Below, piece after piece: positions 32,635 to 44,399 of a stretch of 64,000 nt of DNA (positions are counted from its first letter, which is position 1; the number at the start of each line of letters is the position of its first letter). The notes beneath the pieces are model-generated. The model worked only from the letters and a program-made list of their open reading frames with translations, ran no database searches and was not told the origin of the DNA. This DNA is from Torymus aiolomorphi. Taxonomy: Eukaryota > Arthropoda > Insecta > Hymenoptera > Torymidae. The position numbers were made by a program, and so were the translations under genes. The stretch lies in NCBI GenBank assembly GCA_036365515.1, contig CM070877.1, forward strand, positions 83,426,522-83,490,521, given 5' to 3'.

Positions 32635-33545
32635 TAAAGCGACAAGGCCGGGCTCATCCCGGTAGAGCTCTGCACAGCCGTATTCATGGCGAAGAGAAGT
32701 TCTAGGAGCTTCTCATTCCATGTAGTGTGCTGCTCTTTAAGGTAAGGAGTAACCAACGACTTTAACGCCTCATGGGCGCGCTCTACCTGCGTAGCCGGAG
32801 TATGGTAGGGTGGAGTGTTGGCGTGATTGCACACCGCGCTCCCTCAAGAAGGCTGCCACAACATGGTTCGAAACGCGGTGTCGTGATTTGATACGAAGAC
32901 TTCCGGGCAACCGAACCGGAGGAATATCTTCCGATTGATTTCCCCTACCACCGTCTTTGCCTTGACCTTGCGTATCGGCGAGGATTCCACCCACCTGGTG
33001 CACAGATCTTGGAGTACCAAAATGTACTCGTAGCCTTTTGGAGAGCGAGGCAGCGGTCCAATTAGATCTCCAGCCACGACCTGCCATGGCCTTTCGACAA
33101 CTCGACGTTCGATGAGGTCGTCTGGAGGTCCCTGTTCCACTTTAGCCTTCAGCTTCTCTGGCTGAAGGACGCCGACGGCGTCTGGCCCAGTGACAGACCC
33201 TGCTAGGGGATTGGTTGTCACGCTTGCAACCTCAAGCTCGACATAGACTTCTGCGTCCTTGCAGGATAGCCTATCTGTATTCGGGTCAAGTACGGTCCGA
33301 AACGCTCGTCCGAAGTTGACCCCTAAATGGCAGTTTCCGTCCAGCTGGGGCATGATAGCCACTCGTATGGCACGAGTCAGTCCTGCCACCGTGATCGGTA
33401 GGATCGTATGGCCTAACAAAGTGCTGCTTCTTCCGTTCGGTAGCCTTACCCCTTGTTTCTCGGACGCCACGAATTTACACCCGAGCGCTGTTACCAGTTG
33501 GAGGCCAACTGTACCCATGACCGTCGTAGACGCTCCTGGATCCAA
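32635..33545 (-). pseudogene. gypsy protease joined to integrase core (deleted pol)
   Basis: Protease motif LLDPGAS (usual DTGAS) near 33545, then NGRSS..GHTILPITVAGL and CHLGVNFGRAFRTVLDP. Without any RT the frame runs into ERPWQVVAGDLIGPLPR and YEYILVLQDLCTRW of the integrase. The second catalytic Asp region reads VSNHDTAF where SDNGTEF is usual. A frame change near 32840 leads to TPPYHTPATQVERAHEALKS and ends at the TAA-flanked fold-back. The product would be a defective fusion. Confidence 0.8.
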
Positions 33546-35134
33546 CAGCGCGCGGAATTCGGACTCGCCGACCTCGATTTGTAGCTACCACCGTGTCTCT
33601 GCGTCGAGGGGTCGCTTAGTCGAGGCCTCTCCTCGACTACTAACGGGTGAGTGCGCCATTGACTCTTGCGCGGTCGGGCAAGTGTTGCACGCAGCCGCGG
33701 TATCCCTTTTGCCATACGAGGAAGAGGTGTACACGATGCCACCTACTTGTTCCTCTTCTCCGTGTTCAGTGGCGGCCTCAGCTCCTTCGGGGGGCTGCCT
33801 CCGGAACTAGCTGGTGGCGAAGGGCTAACCTGCACCTTCTCACTCTTCTTCTGTTCCGGGGGCTTCCCGGGTCCGCCCCGACCTGGTGGTCGGTAGTCAC
33901 GTCCTCTACGCGGCCCCGGCGGGGAAGTTGCCGAGAGCTCTCTCCTCTGGGATTCCCGAGGTCAGCGAGGCTCTGCTTCAGTACCCTCCGAAACCTATGC
34001 TCAAAGCTCTCCTGCTTGGTGCCTCGCTCTTTTGCCACCGCTGCCACTTTGCACTTCTTGTGCCCTTTTGACTTGTGCGTTGTATCGCTCGAAGGGGGCG
34101 GCTTGTATGCAACAAGGTGGCTTCTTGCGGTGGCGGCGGTAGATAGGCGTTGGAATACTCCAAGGTTTGCTAGGCATATACCGCCAGATCCAGCAGCCCC
34201 TCGGCGGTGCGGAAGTCCGATCTCCGAACCATCGTTTGCAACCGCGGCTTGAGGTTGCGGTGGAGCTGGTCCAGCTGATGTTCGAGGCTGGGGGCGGGCG
34301 ATCTTTTTCTGATGATCGCGATGAGGCACGTGATGTAGTCCCTCACGGCCTCCTCTGCCCCTTGCGTGCGGCTGTTAGCTTTTGCCACTAGCCGCTGCTG
34401 GTATCTTCGGCTCGCGCCGTACCAGCGTCGCGCAGCCGTCACAAATTCTCGCCATGTGGTCCACTTTTCCTTCTCATTTCTGTACCACGTGGTGGCCGTG
34501 TCGGTGAAGAGTTCGGATAGCGACGATAAAACCTCTTCTTCCGTCAAATTGGCCAGGAATCTGCAATCCTCGAGCCTTGCCAAGAATACGTCTATACTCT
34601 GGCTCTTGCGCCAGAGAAGCGTATTTGCCACTTCCGCACTATTTGGCCGATGTCTCTCGAGTGGTATAACCCCGACATCGAGAAATTGACCGTCGTGCCT
34701 GGTGCGGAGTAGTTGGGCCAGCTCGTACTTCTCGCCGGATTTTGGCGATCACCCCCCTCCCAGGCTAGATTTACGGCCCGTAAGTCAGCCTGGTCACTAG
34801 GGCGGGCTGGCGGTGGCGGAGGCTGCCTACGATCCCATGCTTCGTTCTGCTCTGGGATCGTGAACGTGTCTTCGAATCGCATGTTCAGTCCTGGCCTGGT
34901 GTCCGTTATCTGGGTGCTGGACGCTGTTTGTCGCTGGTGGTCCAGTCTATCCTCCAGCAACCTTACTTTTGTCAACAGCCCTGCTATGTGGATGTTGTAC
35001 GCTGCTTGTCGCTGGTGGTCTGCTGCTAGCTTCTCCTCCAGCGACTTCACTTTCGCTTTAGCTCCCCTAATAGCAGGCTGACGTCCTTCGTTCACCTGGA
35101 ACTCTGTTCCGTCTCTTGCCTGGAGATGCAGCAT
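33546..35134 (-). pseudogene. gypsy gag pseudogene
   Basis: 35134-34592 has a coiled-coil-like stretch (KSLEEKLAADHQRQ, LLEDRLDHQRQ) and HSRDIGQIVRKWQIRFSG. After a shift near 34610, 34631-34170 shows the Retrotrans_gag core (FLARLEDCRFLANLTEEEV, SSLSELFTDTATTWYRNEK, LHRNLKPRLQTMV). Further shifts lead through a Pro-rich linker (34163-33978) to a poor zinc-knuckle remnant near 33700. It would package RNA in particles if intact; at least three shifts prevent this. Confidence 0.75.
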
Positions 35135-35660
35135 GTCTTCTCGATGCGGCAGTGGTTCATCCGAACGAGCTCGGCAACGCCTCTCCTACACTATATGTAT
35201 ATAAGAGAAAGAGAGAGAAGAAGAGAGAGATAGAGAGAAGGGAAGAGAAAGAACTAAGGAACGCACTCAATCCGTCTCTCGCCGTTTCCTCATGCTCTGT
35301 TTGCAATTGCTGCACTATTCTTTGGGAAGAAAAAATACGGACAGCGTTCGACTTGTAATTGAACTGTGAAATGAATGCGCATATTCCGCGATGCGCTCGC
35401 GTGAGTTTGGCGTTATCCTTGATTTGGATAATTAAGAAGTTTCCTTTCAAAAAGTTGCTCTGTAATTAATTGGTCTCGTTAATTGCGGAGAAAAGCTGCG
35501 CATTATAATAATAAATGCGCGAACGCGCTTCTTGCGCTGATGGCAGGAGGGTGGCATAGTTTGTTTTCAGAAAGCAGCCTGTTATTTATGTATCGAGGTG
35601 AAGAACTGACAACGGAGCGATGCAAAAGTTGTCGAGAGAAGTGTCTTCTGCATCACAGAT
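35135..35660. other. No gene; (GA)-rich tract and AT-rich spacer
   Basis: GAGA-rich sequence at 35203-35250. The remainder has no ORF or repeat I recognise. It may contain the decayed 5' LTR and leader of the deleted gypsy element. Confidence 0.4.
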
Positions 35661-35662
35661 AG

Positions 35663-36070
35663 TTGTCATTAGAGGGACAATATGGAGGAACAATGCGGAG
35701 GGAATCGGAGGGACGCGGAGGAACGCGGAGGGATGCGGAGGGACAAGACCCTTTTTGCGGAGGGACGCGGAGGGACGCGGAGGGACGTGGAAGGACGCGG
35801 AGGGACGCAGAGGAATGCGGAGGAACGCGGAGGGACGCAGAGGAACGCGGAGGAACGCGTAGAGATGCGGAGGGATGCGGAGGGACGAGGAGGGACGCAG
35901 AGGGATGCGGAGGAATGCGGAGGAATGCGGAGGGATGCGGAGGGATGCGGAGGGACATACGGAGGGACAATGCAGACCCCAAATAACGCAAAAAAACAGT
36001 GAATTTTACGTTATTTTGTGGAGGGCACTTTGCAGAGGGACGCGGAGGGACGCGGAGGAACGCGGCAGAT
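35663..36070. repeat. 10-bp minisatellite (GGAGGGACGC)n
   Basis: About 30-35 units with GGGAC/GGAAC/GGGATG variants, interrupted at 35970-36045 by unique sequence. Because the unit is 10 bp and free of stops, all three plus frames and one minus frame stay open; none should be taken as a gene. Confidence 0.93.
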
Positions 36071-36084
36071 ACTGCGGAACTGGA

Positions 36085-36175
36085 AGCGAGCGCCGCAGGC
36101 GTCGCTGCGAAAGTCAATATCCTGAGGGATGTCTGTATTACAGACAATGGCGGCGCGTAGCACCGCCCTTACCTA
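36085..36175 (-). repeat. GC-rich tail related to 2.4 kb and 4.66 kb sequences
   Basis: GCGCCGCAGGCGTCG, AGGGATGT, ATTACAGACAATG, GCGGCGCGTAGCACCGCC, TTACCT occur in the order seen in part at 2410-2480 and in part at 4641-4690. A shared repeat tail, possibly of Helitron type. Confidence 0.5.
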
Positions 36176-36242
36176 CTTTTATTGAAGAAAACATAGAGGA
36201 GTCCTGAATAATAACATTATACATATATATATATATATATAT

Positions 36243-36593
36243 AACTTAGTATACCGCTACCTTCCAGGACACCTACAGGTTTTCTGCAATAGAAGTAGGT
36301 ATAAAACGTTAAACAGTATATAAGTGACTAAATAAATAATATCCCTCAGGGTGTTGACTAACACCACAACGCCTGCGGCGCCCCCGTTCAGTTCCGCAGT
36401 ATTTTACGTTGATTTCAAAAAAATTTTACGGAAAAAAACGTTGTGAAAGAAACCCTAAATGTCCTGAATAATACAAAAATGTCCTGAAAGGTAGCGGTAA
36501 ACATATTCCTAATTCAGTACAGTCCAGAAAACATGCAAATGTTCTGAAACATAGCGGTAAACCAATGAAAAGTCCTGAAACATAGCGGTCAAC

Positions 36594-36595
<2 letters not shown>
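36243..36595. repeat. Modular repeat, copy B (empty site for the solo LTR)
   Basis: Matches 23543-23707 plus 23976-24166 with few differences; core 36326-36340 with one mismatch. (TA)n borders at 36220-36242 and 36596-36628. Confidence 0.85.
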
Positions 36596-36630
<35 letters not shown>

Positions 36631-36639
36631 ATCAGCATC

Positions 36640-38335
36640 ATCAGTGATAATCAACTCGTGTAGGCTCTTGATGAGGCTGCCTATTACTCCTAATGGGGCC
36701 ATTCTCCTAGTTCTTATGCCGGCCGTTGACGAATCGCCATTTGATTTTTTCACACTCATGCTGTCTGCGGCTAGTTTAATTTCGTGGTGTATTCCTTCCT
36801 AAGTCCGTAACTTGATTTCTATAAGTTCCCTGTTGAGAATGATATGGCAAATGTTTTGATTAAGGTGCGTAGTACAGTTGTTAAAGTAGCCATCATAACC
36901 TCGAACTGATCCATGTACCGTCAAAAGGTGGGGAGATCTAAATAAATAATGAGGTCCCATCGTCCACGTTGTAGCATCTGCATCCAGATGCCGTACATAT
37001 TCTTATGCAGTAGCAGTCTCCGCAAATTCCTTAAACACTGCTTCAGTGTACTCACAGTAATAGGGTCATAGTGTTTATTCCGTATTATAAGCGAGAAAAT
37101 ATTATGATTTTTATATGGGGTGGTTAGGATTTGTCCTATCTTGACACTTTTGCACTTTAGGCTCCTAATGTCCAAGGCCCCGATATCATTAAGTAGCCGA
37201 ATAACCGAATTACTAAATTCGCAGTCCGTGGGCAAAATGTGTACATAGTTGTCCCGCTTGTAGGTAAGGCCCTGTGCGATATGATAAAATTGTTTCGTAA
37301 TGGCAGTGGCATTACTACGTCTCTCTTCTGATTTTTATTAGATGACCCAAATCGTCCGGATATCGTCTCCTGATGACTCTGTAGGTCGACATTATGGTTT
37401 AAGGATAAGTGTTGTCCTAACATGGACTTAAAGAGTGCCAACGCATCTGCGGGAGCTTGATTAAATTGTAGAGTTGCACTCTTGAATTCCTCCTGTTAGT
37501 CTTGAATGTTCTCCAACGAGAGAAAGCGCAGCTTTGCTGGGAATTCTATGGATTGCAGAGGGGTACGCTACCCCGTAGGCACACCCGTTTTGATTTGGGG
37601 TGTTGTGAAAATCGCTCGTCGCGAAGGGTAAATGATAACTGAAGTAACAGTTCTGACCGCATTATCTTCTGGGTCCTTCTCCTTGCTAATTATTTCAGGT
37701 TCACTAGCTCTTTCTGCTTCGGTTTGGATGACATCGGCAGCGCGATCGACCATTTCTTTGATTCTTTGTGTCAAGGCATCATCACAGTTTTTTTCTTCAT
37801 TATAGAGGTCCATTTGGTTTAGGATATTAGGGGTATTTTCATTGACTACATCACAGTCTGAAACATGGGAAGGGAGTTCATTAGGTATATTTTCATCTTG
37901 TTCCTCTTCTTCTAGCCTCGTTTTTTCGTTATGAATCCGGAGGCTTTCCTCGAATTTCCTAGTGGATTCGAATATTTCATCTTTGCTGACAAATTTCCCG
38001 TTTCTTCGTCCTCGTCTGAGCTTCTGGGAGCTGACATGACATGAATTTCTATCGCCTCATTATTCTCGGTCAATAATTCTTCCTCTTCTGTCGCGGAATC
38101 GCAGGGACCGATGTTTCCTTCCTCCTCATCAGTAACATTGATCCATATTCCACTAAAACGTGGGTTGTACATAGCAGGCTTCGGGTTATCATCAGTCACG
38201 CTGACGTTTTCCCCGGCACCCTCTGAATTCTCAGTGACCGAAGATGACATGATGGCTGAAGCTTGCCCGAATTGAGGTCCGAGAGAGACGTCTATGATCG
38301 AGTGACGATTCTCATTGCATATTGTTGGAATCATT
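36640..38335 (-). pseudogene. Downstream part of a decayed gypsy/errantivirus-like element
   Basis: Several minus-strand frames continue from the RT-RNaseH fragment at 38360. 38334-37568 encodes a long acidic, Ser/Glu-rich segment without a domain I know. 37441-36921 spans a shift and includes PTDCEFSNSVIRLLNDIGAL and TLKQCLRNLRRLLLHK, which I associate with pol-region sequence of insect gypsy elements, without certainty. 36900-36640 is unassigned and full of breaks. No complete protein can be made from it. Confidence 0.5.
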
Positions 38336-38359
38336 TTAGGATAAAGGCTCTCTTATTGT

Positions 38360-39460
38360 TTATTGAATCCGCGGAAGTAGGTTGGTGATGCACTGGTGAG
38401 CGCTTACCGGAGTCATTGTTTCCCGCGGATTGGTTAAGGGCATATAGTACAGCAATACACTCTTTCTCGGTGGTGCTGTAATTTCGCTTAGCCTTATTAA
38501 AGCTTTGAAGCTTTCTTTCTCTTGACTTAAGACAGCACCGATAGTTCCATCTGAGGCATCGGTATTTAATGTGAAAGGTTTCTCAAAGTTGGGGAACAGC
38601 AGGATTGGATGGCTGCATAATCGTTCCTTTAATTCTAAGAAAGCTCCTTCCTGTGTCTCGTCCCATTCGATTTCATGGTCCTTCTTTGTAAGGCCAAATG
38701 GGGGTTTCGCAATCTTCGAATAATCCTTTATAAACCTTCTGTAGTATCCGGTTAGACCTAGAAATTTCCCTTTCACTAACTATATGGCCCAAGAAGGCGA
38801 CTTCTTTTCTAAGGAATTGTACCTTTTGACTTCTAGGACTAACTTGATTTCATTAGACCAAGAAAACAACTTCCTTACTTTTTTGTCATGCTCTGTTAGA
38901 TTATTAGCGTGAAATATTACATTGTCAATATATACCAATATTTCGTCGCAGTTCAGACCCCTTTTTATCTGGTCCATTATTCGCTGAAACGTTGCGGGCT
39001 CGTTCTTAAATCACATCGGCATTCTGCTGAAGTCGTAATGTCCTTCAGGAGTAGAAAAACATTTTGATCTCATGAAATCCAGAAGCTAAATCGAAAACGG
39101 AAAAATACATTGCACCGCCAAGTTAGTCCAGGATGCCTGAAATACTAGGTAGCGGGTATGCATCCCCTACAGTTCGTTGATTCAGATCTGGAAAATTTAC
39201 AACCATGCGCCACCTGGGCTTCCTATCCGAGTCTTGGGCACAATCCATATCGGAGAATTACTTGAGCTACTCGGGGATTTAATAATCCCCTCGTGCAGCT
39301 TCTTGTCGATATCTGTATGTATAAATTCATTGTTGATAACAGGATGGCGGTATTGTTTCGCATTCACAGGAAGATTCGTTTCCGTGAATATCAAATACTG
39401 AACTATGTGGGTACAAGGTAGAGGGTCCCCAGGTAACAGGAAGTGTTTGGGAATTATCAT
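38360..39460 (-). pseudogene. Ty3/gypsy reverse transcriptase-RNase H pseudogene
   Basis: 39460-39197 begins with LPGDPLPCT, VNAKQYRHPVINNEF and SSSSNSPIWIVPK (RT start). After breaks at 39190-38980, 38977-38780 has EILVYIDNVIFHANN, where the catalytic YxDD box has become YIDN. 38776-38360 gives LGLTGYYRRFIKDYSKIAKP and RNase H FTLNTDASDGTIGAVLSQ. The 17.6/297-type relationship is clear. Multiple stops, shifts and the lost second Asp make it inactive. Confidence 0.82.
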
Positions 39461-40640
39461 GATTTTGAATTTCCCGTGGCTTGCGCACCACAGTTATAAC
39501 TCAGTAGGCGGTCGCACGACAACAGCACTCATCAGCTGCTCTCCGGAACAGCTGATCCGCTACACTGATTAGCCGAGTATGGCAAAAATCATGCTGTCTC
39601 TCTCACTGTTACACATGTAAATGAGAGAGACGCTGATTTGACTCACTCCTCGGTGACAACGAAGCGTGGAAGAAGACGGATGTTCTCACTCAAATCTCTC
39701 TCACTCAAATAGTCTCCAAGTAACGGTCGACCACGCGGAAAATCTCAGTGAGCACGTTCGGCGATTCTCAAGTCAGATAAACTCAAGTGTGGTCACTCTC
39801 GCTCTCTCTGTACATGGACTTCTGCACGGCAACTTATAGTACAGCAGTGTTTCTCACATGGGTATAGTCGGCAGCACGGAAACATCTCATACGGTGGTGA
39901 TACTCATGCAGCATTCTGTCACCGGCGCTCGATGCTTCGAGCGCACCACGAGGCAATAGCTCACGCAGCTTCTGCTGCACTTTGGAGGCTGTTCTCAAAG
40001 AGGAAACTTCACTGGTGTTCTCAGCTGGATCTTCTCATCTGGGGCAACTCACCGGCTTCGTTATCATCGGCTTTCTCTCACGCATTCCGGAGTAATATAA
40101 TCGCTGCGAACCCAGGTAACCACTCACACATGCGGTTATTTTATACAATAGTGCGCTACTATAACGAGCGCATAACCCGGCTATAGTAGGAAATACTCAG
40201 GCACGATTAGATCAATAATATTTAATCGTGTCATCTCATTGGAAACTCAACCACAATCAAATCAATAACATTTCATTGTGTCCTTTGCTTGTAGTATGGT
40301 TAGCACTCTCATCAGTGATTCGCAATGTAACTCAGCAAAACTCATCCACACTCAAGTATAAATTCATTTACACATTCTCAAATTGTAACACTCAACCACT
40401 CAACCAATTTATTGCATCAGTTATACACTCATCCATTTTATTGTAACATTTACACACATCCAATCTTATTCAACGTTGTACTACAACTGTAATTTATTGT
40501 AATTACGTAATAGTTATTTAGCTTTTATAGGCAGCTTACAATATATATTATAGTTTAATTTATTCAAATGTTATTCAAATTTATTTCTAACACCCACAAC
40601 ATGTAACTCACTTATAAATTATGGCATTCTCAAACAGGAA
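39461..40640. other. No gene; possibly retroelement LTR or leader
   Basis: About 1.2 kb with repeated CTCAC/CTCATC words and a GC-to-AT gradient. Frames up to 84 codons have no motif. It lies between the RT pseudogene and a GC-rich region and may be inserted between parts of one older element. Confidence 0.4.
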
Positions 40641-42430
40641 GATATCCTTGAAATCTCGGATGAGGTTTTGAACACTAGTCTTTTTGATGCAGGCGTGTTG
40701 CTCGAACTCAGAGCGAAACGGCGCACGGAGGGAGGCAAGGTGCCAACCATGAGCTGCCTACACCAAAAGGTTGCTCGGAGCGCAAGGGGGGGGGGGTACT
40801 CTCAGGCACCATGTGCGTTTGTGTAGGGATCGGCGGAGCACAAGCTCAACGCCAATCGTTACAGCAGTCGAGCTGTACGCGCTCCTAGTGTACCACACGC
40901 TTAGAACGCTGGAAGCGCTCCCTCAGGCTCCGAGAGCATGTGAGAAGAGACTGGCGGAGCAAAGGCTCTACGCCAATCGTAGCAGGGGACGAGTTGTTTA
41001 TGCTCTCGACGTATGGCTCCCTTGGAGCGCTGGAAGTGCTCGCTGTGAACTGCTTCCAGCTGAGTACGCAGAGCAGTGAAATGCCAGCATCCCTCGTTGC
41101 CAGTCGCTGGGGCCGTTCTCTACTCGACGAGGCTTCTATATTGCGTGGAGGGCGGACACTGCTCAGACCCCTCCACGTCGACTCTAGTGTGAGTCTAGAC
41201 GAGAGAAAGATCGCCCAACTTATTAAAGGCCACACCACCCAGTTGTAAGGGGGGAGGCTCCGAAGAGACTTTGTTTAGGGAATAGTCGGGGTTACTCCCG
41301 TGAAGGACCAACCCACTAAAAAATGCCTGGGGCCGAAAGACGCCCTAGCGTTAGACCGTTAGGTCGAGAGCGTCGTCCGTGGCTCTCTGAGGTGGAATGA
41401 TTACTTCCACAGAAGTAATCCTCGGCTTCTTCCGCAAGCTCCCAGGCTTGAGCGGAGCGGTGGGCGTTCGCTTTGTTGGAGAGCGGAGGAGCGCTGTTCT
41501 TGACGGTGGTCGCTGAGCTTGCCCGGCCTTAATCCTCTTCACCACTATTTGCAGTGGAGATCGCTCCAGCGGTGTCGAATCCGCCTCTAAGAAGCGGTAG
41601 ATGGAGGAGATTGCTCTCTGGTTGGGCCTTGAGCAAGTCGTGGCAGCGCGCTTCCTAGCGCTCGCTGTTGAATCCGGCTGTTCAGCGGTTGGGCCTTGAG
41701 CGAGTCGTGGCAGCGCGCTTCCTAGCGCTCGCTGTTGAATCCGGCTGTTCAGCGGTTGAGACAGCCCGAGAGATACCGGGCTCCGTTGGCGCTGGAGGGC
41801 TTTCAGACGGCGGAGGCGGAGGCTGGTCGACAGATCCGCCCGAAGGCGTCTCGTGATATGTCTGCATGACCCAGTCCGCTCGCCATGGAGGGTCGAGGGA
41901 GCGCTCAGCAGATCCGCCCGAAGGCGTCTCGTGGTCAGTTTGCGTCCCTACGTCCACTCGACGAGGCGCTCGAGCGTGCGCTCTCGGTTCGCCTCCGCAA
42001 GCAATGACCGAATCACCTGGAGTTCTGTCAAGAGGGCCCTCCGAGATCGCATGGACCAAGGATTAGGATGGGAGAATCGGATAGAAAAGGAAGGGGACCA
42101 ACAAGTTGATCCCGCCCAAAAACGAGGCAAGGGAAAAAGCCTTGCACCTAGTAGATGTAATCAAGAAAAACACAAGTTTTAATTGAACACGAAAAGGACT
42201 ATATTTCACCGCGATAAACTAAGCGTAATGCCGTGACCATCCGCTTTCGAGATATCCGGGAGAAACAAGCCGTCGAAGCCCCGGCCGCACGCGCTTATAT
42301 CTCCGCAGCCGGCCAGTCTGACTGTGGGAGCCGCGCGGAGAGGGGTCGCACCACGTAGCGGCAGCGTGCGAAATAGACTCTCGTCGGCGCCACGCGCGAG
42401 CTCTTAATGTCTTTCTAGAAATGCGCTGAG
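40641..42430 (-). other. GC-rich unidentified retroelement-like region with internal duplications
   Basis: Two direct duplications: GCGGAGCnnAnGCTCnACGCC units at about 40830-40940 and 40940-41050, and a 67-bp duplication containing CAGCGCGCTTCCTAGCGC at about 41623 and 41690. The minus strand has a 125-codon Pro/Ser-rich frame (42059-41682) in which HETPSGGS occurs twice, and a basic frame 41545-41351. I recognise no domain. A gag or ORF1 remnant is possible. Confidence 0.4.
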
Positions 42431-42489
42431 AGTCTTTACAAATTTAATTAAATAATAATTAGCATTATTTATGCATATATCATTTTTTT

Positions 42490-43225
42490 CTTCGTTTAGA
42501 TGATCCATAGTGATGATCCTGTTTATTGGTCACTGGAGTTAGCAGATGGTTCACGCGGAGATTCTGCAAATGAGGTTCCATACTAGGAGAATTTGAATAC
42601 CCCTGCTGCGACCGGAATGAGATCAGAGGAGGGCAAGATGGACGGCCATTCATAAAACCCGACTATACGGAAAACCCATTGGGATTATACAGACGGGGGT
42701 TTCCAAACCCTGGCAATCGAGAAGAGTTCTGTGGATATTGACCTCCACGTTCGTCTTCTCTTCCTCATTGCAAATAAAAATTCAATTGTTTTTTCCAAGC
42801 TATGGATTTTTCCTACACTGAGAAGATTACGAGCACGAAGGAGCCCAATATCTTTTCGTCATTTTCCTACTTTATAGGTCAAGTATTCGATCTTACTAAT
42901 AAGATCGGCAACTCGATTAATTAACCTAGCTTTTGAAAATATGACGTTAAATTCCTGTTTTACCATGCTAAAAGTTAATTCTAACTGGCAGATTTCTAAT
43001 ACCGAGGGATTTAATATAAATTCGTACAATACTATATTGGTATGTATAATTATTTTATAAAAATGTATAAGAATTGTTTAGAGACGTGTATGGGTATGCG
43101 TGTGGTACAAGAGAATTTATTCTCGTGTTCAAGGAAAAAAATTCAATTTTTTTTTATTTTTGTTCCAAGGGCGAAAATGTAATATGGTTAGGTCGATAGA
43201 AATCACGCTCTACCACCAAATTTGT
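42490..43225 (-). pseudogene. Retroelement gag-like remnant with LTR junction
   Basis: The minus strand reads LISKIEYLTYKVGK and HSLEKTIEFLFAMR (43020-42780), then an Asn/Pro-rich tail GGQYPQNSSRLPGFGNPRLY (42770-42700), with stops and shifts. At 43213-43225 TTTGTTACGTGAG, read on minus as CTCACGTAACA then AATTTGGTGGTAGAGCG, looks like a 5' LTR end followed by a primer site. It may be the 5' part of the element whose RT is at 38-39 kb. Confidence 0.45.
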
Positions 43226-43850
43226 TACGTGAGAACCGTCGGGACCTCACGAGTAAAATAAATAAATAAAAGTTAAATAAAAAAAAAATTGGACGTCGAC
43301 CTCGGGAGTATTATGTTTCACTCCCACTAAAGTGCAGGAGCCTTTTCTTACCTTCGTCCCCTATACTCTCCCATAATAGTATAGCGGCGTCTTAAGAAAA
43401 TGGAGTTACCAAATATTATTTTGGTTATTAATATCGTTTACTGAATATATTTTTATTTGTTGATATCATTTAACATACATTTGCTTAAATTATTATTCGC
43501 GAATACCCGAATTTCCCAAATGATTAATACAACCGCAAATAATTAAATTATAATTTTAACTATATTCATTAGTATAAATAATTATGTATAACTAGCATTC
43601 TGATTAATAAATAAAATCGATAATTGTAGCACAGATCCCTTAATATTGCCGTCGATATAACCGCGAGTTCAGTTTTCAATCCCTAGACTCAGTTGTGTTC
43701 CAGCGTTATGTTGTAGTTAACACCTTACATGAAACTTTCGAGTAAGCGACAGGGGGTATATCTCTGCGCACTATATAGTTAGTGCCGCCAGGCGGAGAGC
43801 CGGAGAGTCACGTCTAGATGTAGTTTAGTGGCATATCAAGAGACTACTAC
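43226..43850. other. No gene; candidate LTR of the preceding remnant
   Basis: AT-rich, no ORF. It contains ACGTGAGAACCGTCGGGACC with inverted GGACC/GGTCC elements. The outer LTR end was not located. Confidence 0.35.
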
Positions 43851-43853
43851 TAA

Positions 43854-44396
43854 GGGCCTTTGCACGCTAAAAGCATAACGGGAAGGAATAAGGAATGAGA
43901 GGGCATAAGGTGGACATAAGGTACCTATGCTCCGCCTATTCCTCTTATGCCCGTGTTGTGTACGCAACGAAACGTGCATAACCTCTTGATTTTTTTGGAG
44001 TGAAGTTTTCGAAATGAAATAGCTTACTGTAATTATTAATTGACTCTAATTGGTTACAATGTAAAAAGTTGACAAAATAATAAAACTTGGGGGCTTTTGT
44101 ATTTTATCATTTCAACGTGCAGAAGTGAGAAAAGTTTTCTTCTTAATCATTTAGTGATTATTTTTATAATAATTTATAGTGTAGACATTTTTGAACAATG
44201 GATGAAGAGGTAAATGTTTACTTGCAATTTATTATTAAAAACTTACTCCAAAACAAGCAATTTAGGGGTTATGCACGATCCGTTGCGTACACAACACGGG
44301 CATAAGAGGAATAAGCGGAGCATAAGTACCTTTTGTCCACCTTATACCCTCTTATTCCTTATTACTTTGCGTTATGCTTTTAGCGTGCAAAAGCCC
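43854..44396. mobile_element. 543-bp MITE, PIF/Harbinger-like (TSD TAA)
   Basis: GGGCCTTTGCACGCTAAAAG and its near-complement form the ends. Inverted similarity extends about 140 bp, through CATAAGGTGGACATAAGGTA and CGGGCATAAGAGGAATA. TAA flanks at 43851-43853 and 44397-44399. A short frame from ATG at 44199 (MDEEVNVYLQFIIKNLL) runs into the right TIR and may be a transposase-ORF stub. Confidence 0.85.
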
Positions 44397-44399
44397 TAA

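Larger units (their letters stand above)
32214..35134 (-). mobile_element. Internally deleted Ty3/gypsy element
   Basis: Minus-strand order is gag, protease, integrase, polypurine tract. The protein blocks match the complete element at 49-59 kb (shared RDxGQIVRKW, LSSLSEL, ATTWYR, ERPWQVVA.D). Reverse transcriptase, RNase H and the integrase zinc finger are gone. A 236-bp fold-back is inserted in the integrase end. The 5' LTR could not be found. Confidence 0.8.

Noticed and set aside
35620..36207. Arg/Gly-rich and Ser/Pro-rich ORFs on both strands
   Set aside because: All are translations of a 10-bp repeat lacking stop words.
41682..42059. Host Pro-rich gene
   Set aside because: Lies among duplicated GC-rich fragments and element remains, has no domain or intron signals and no recognisable continuation.
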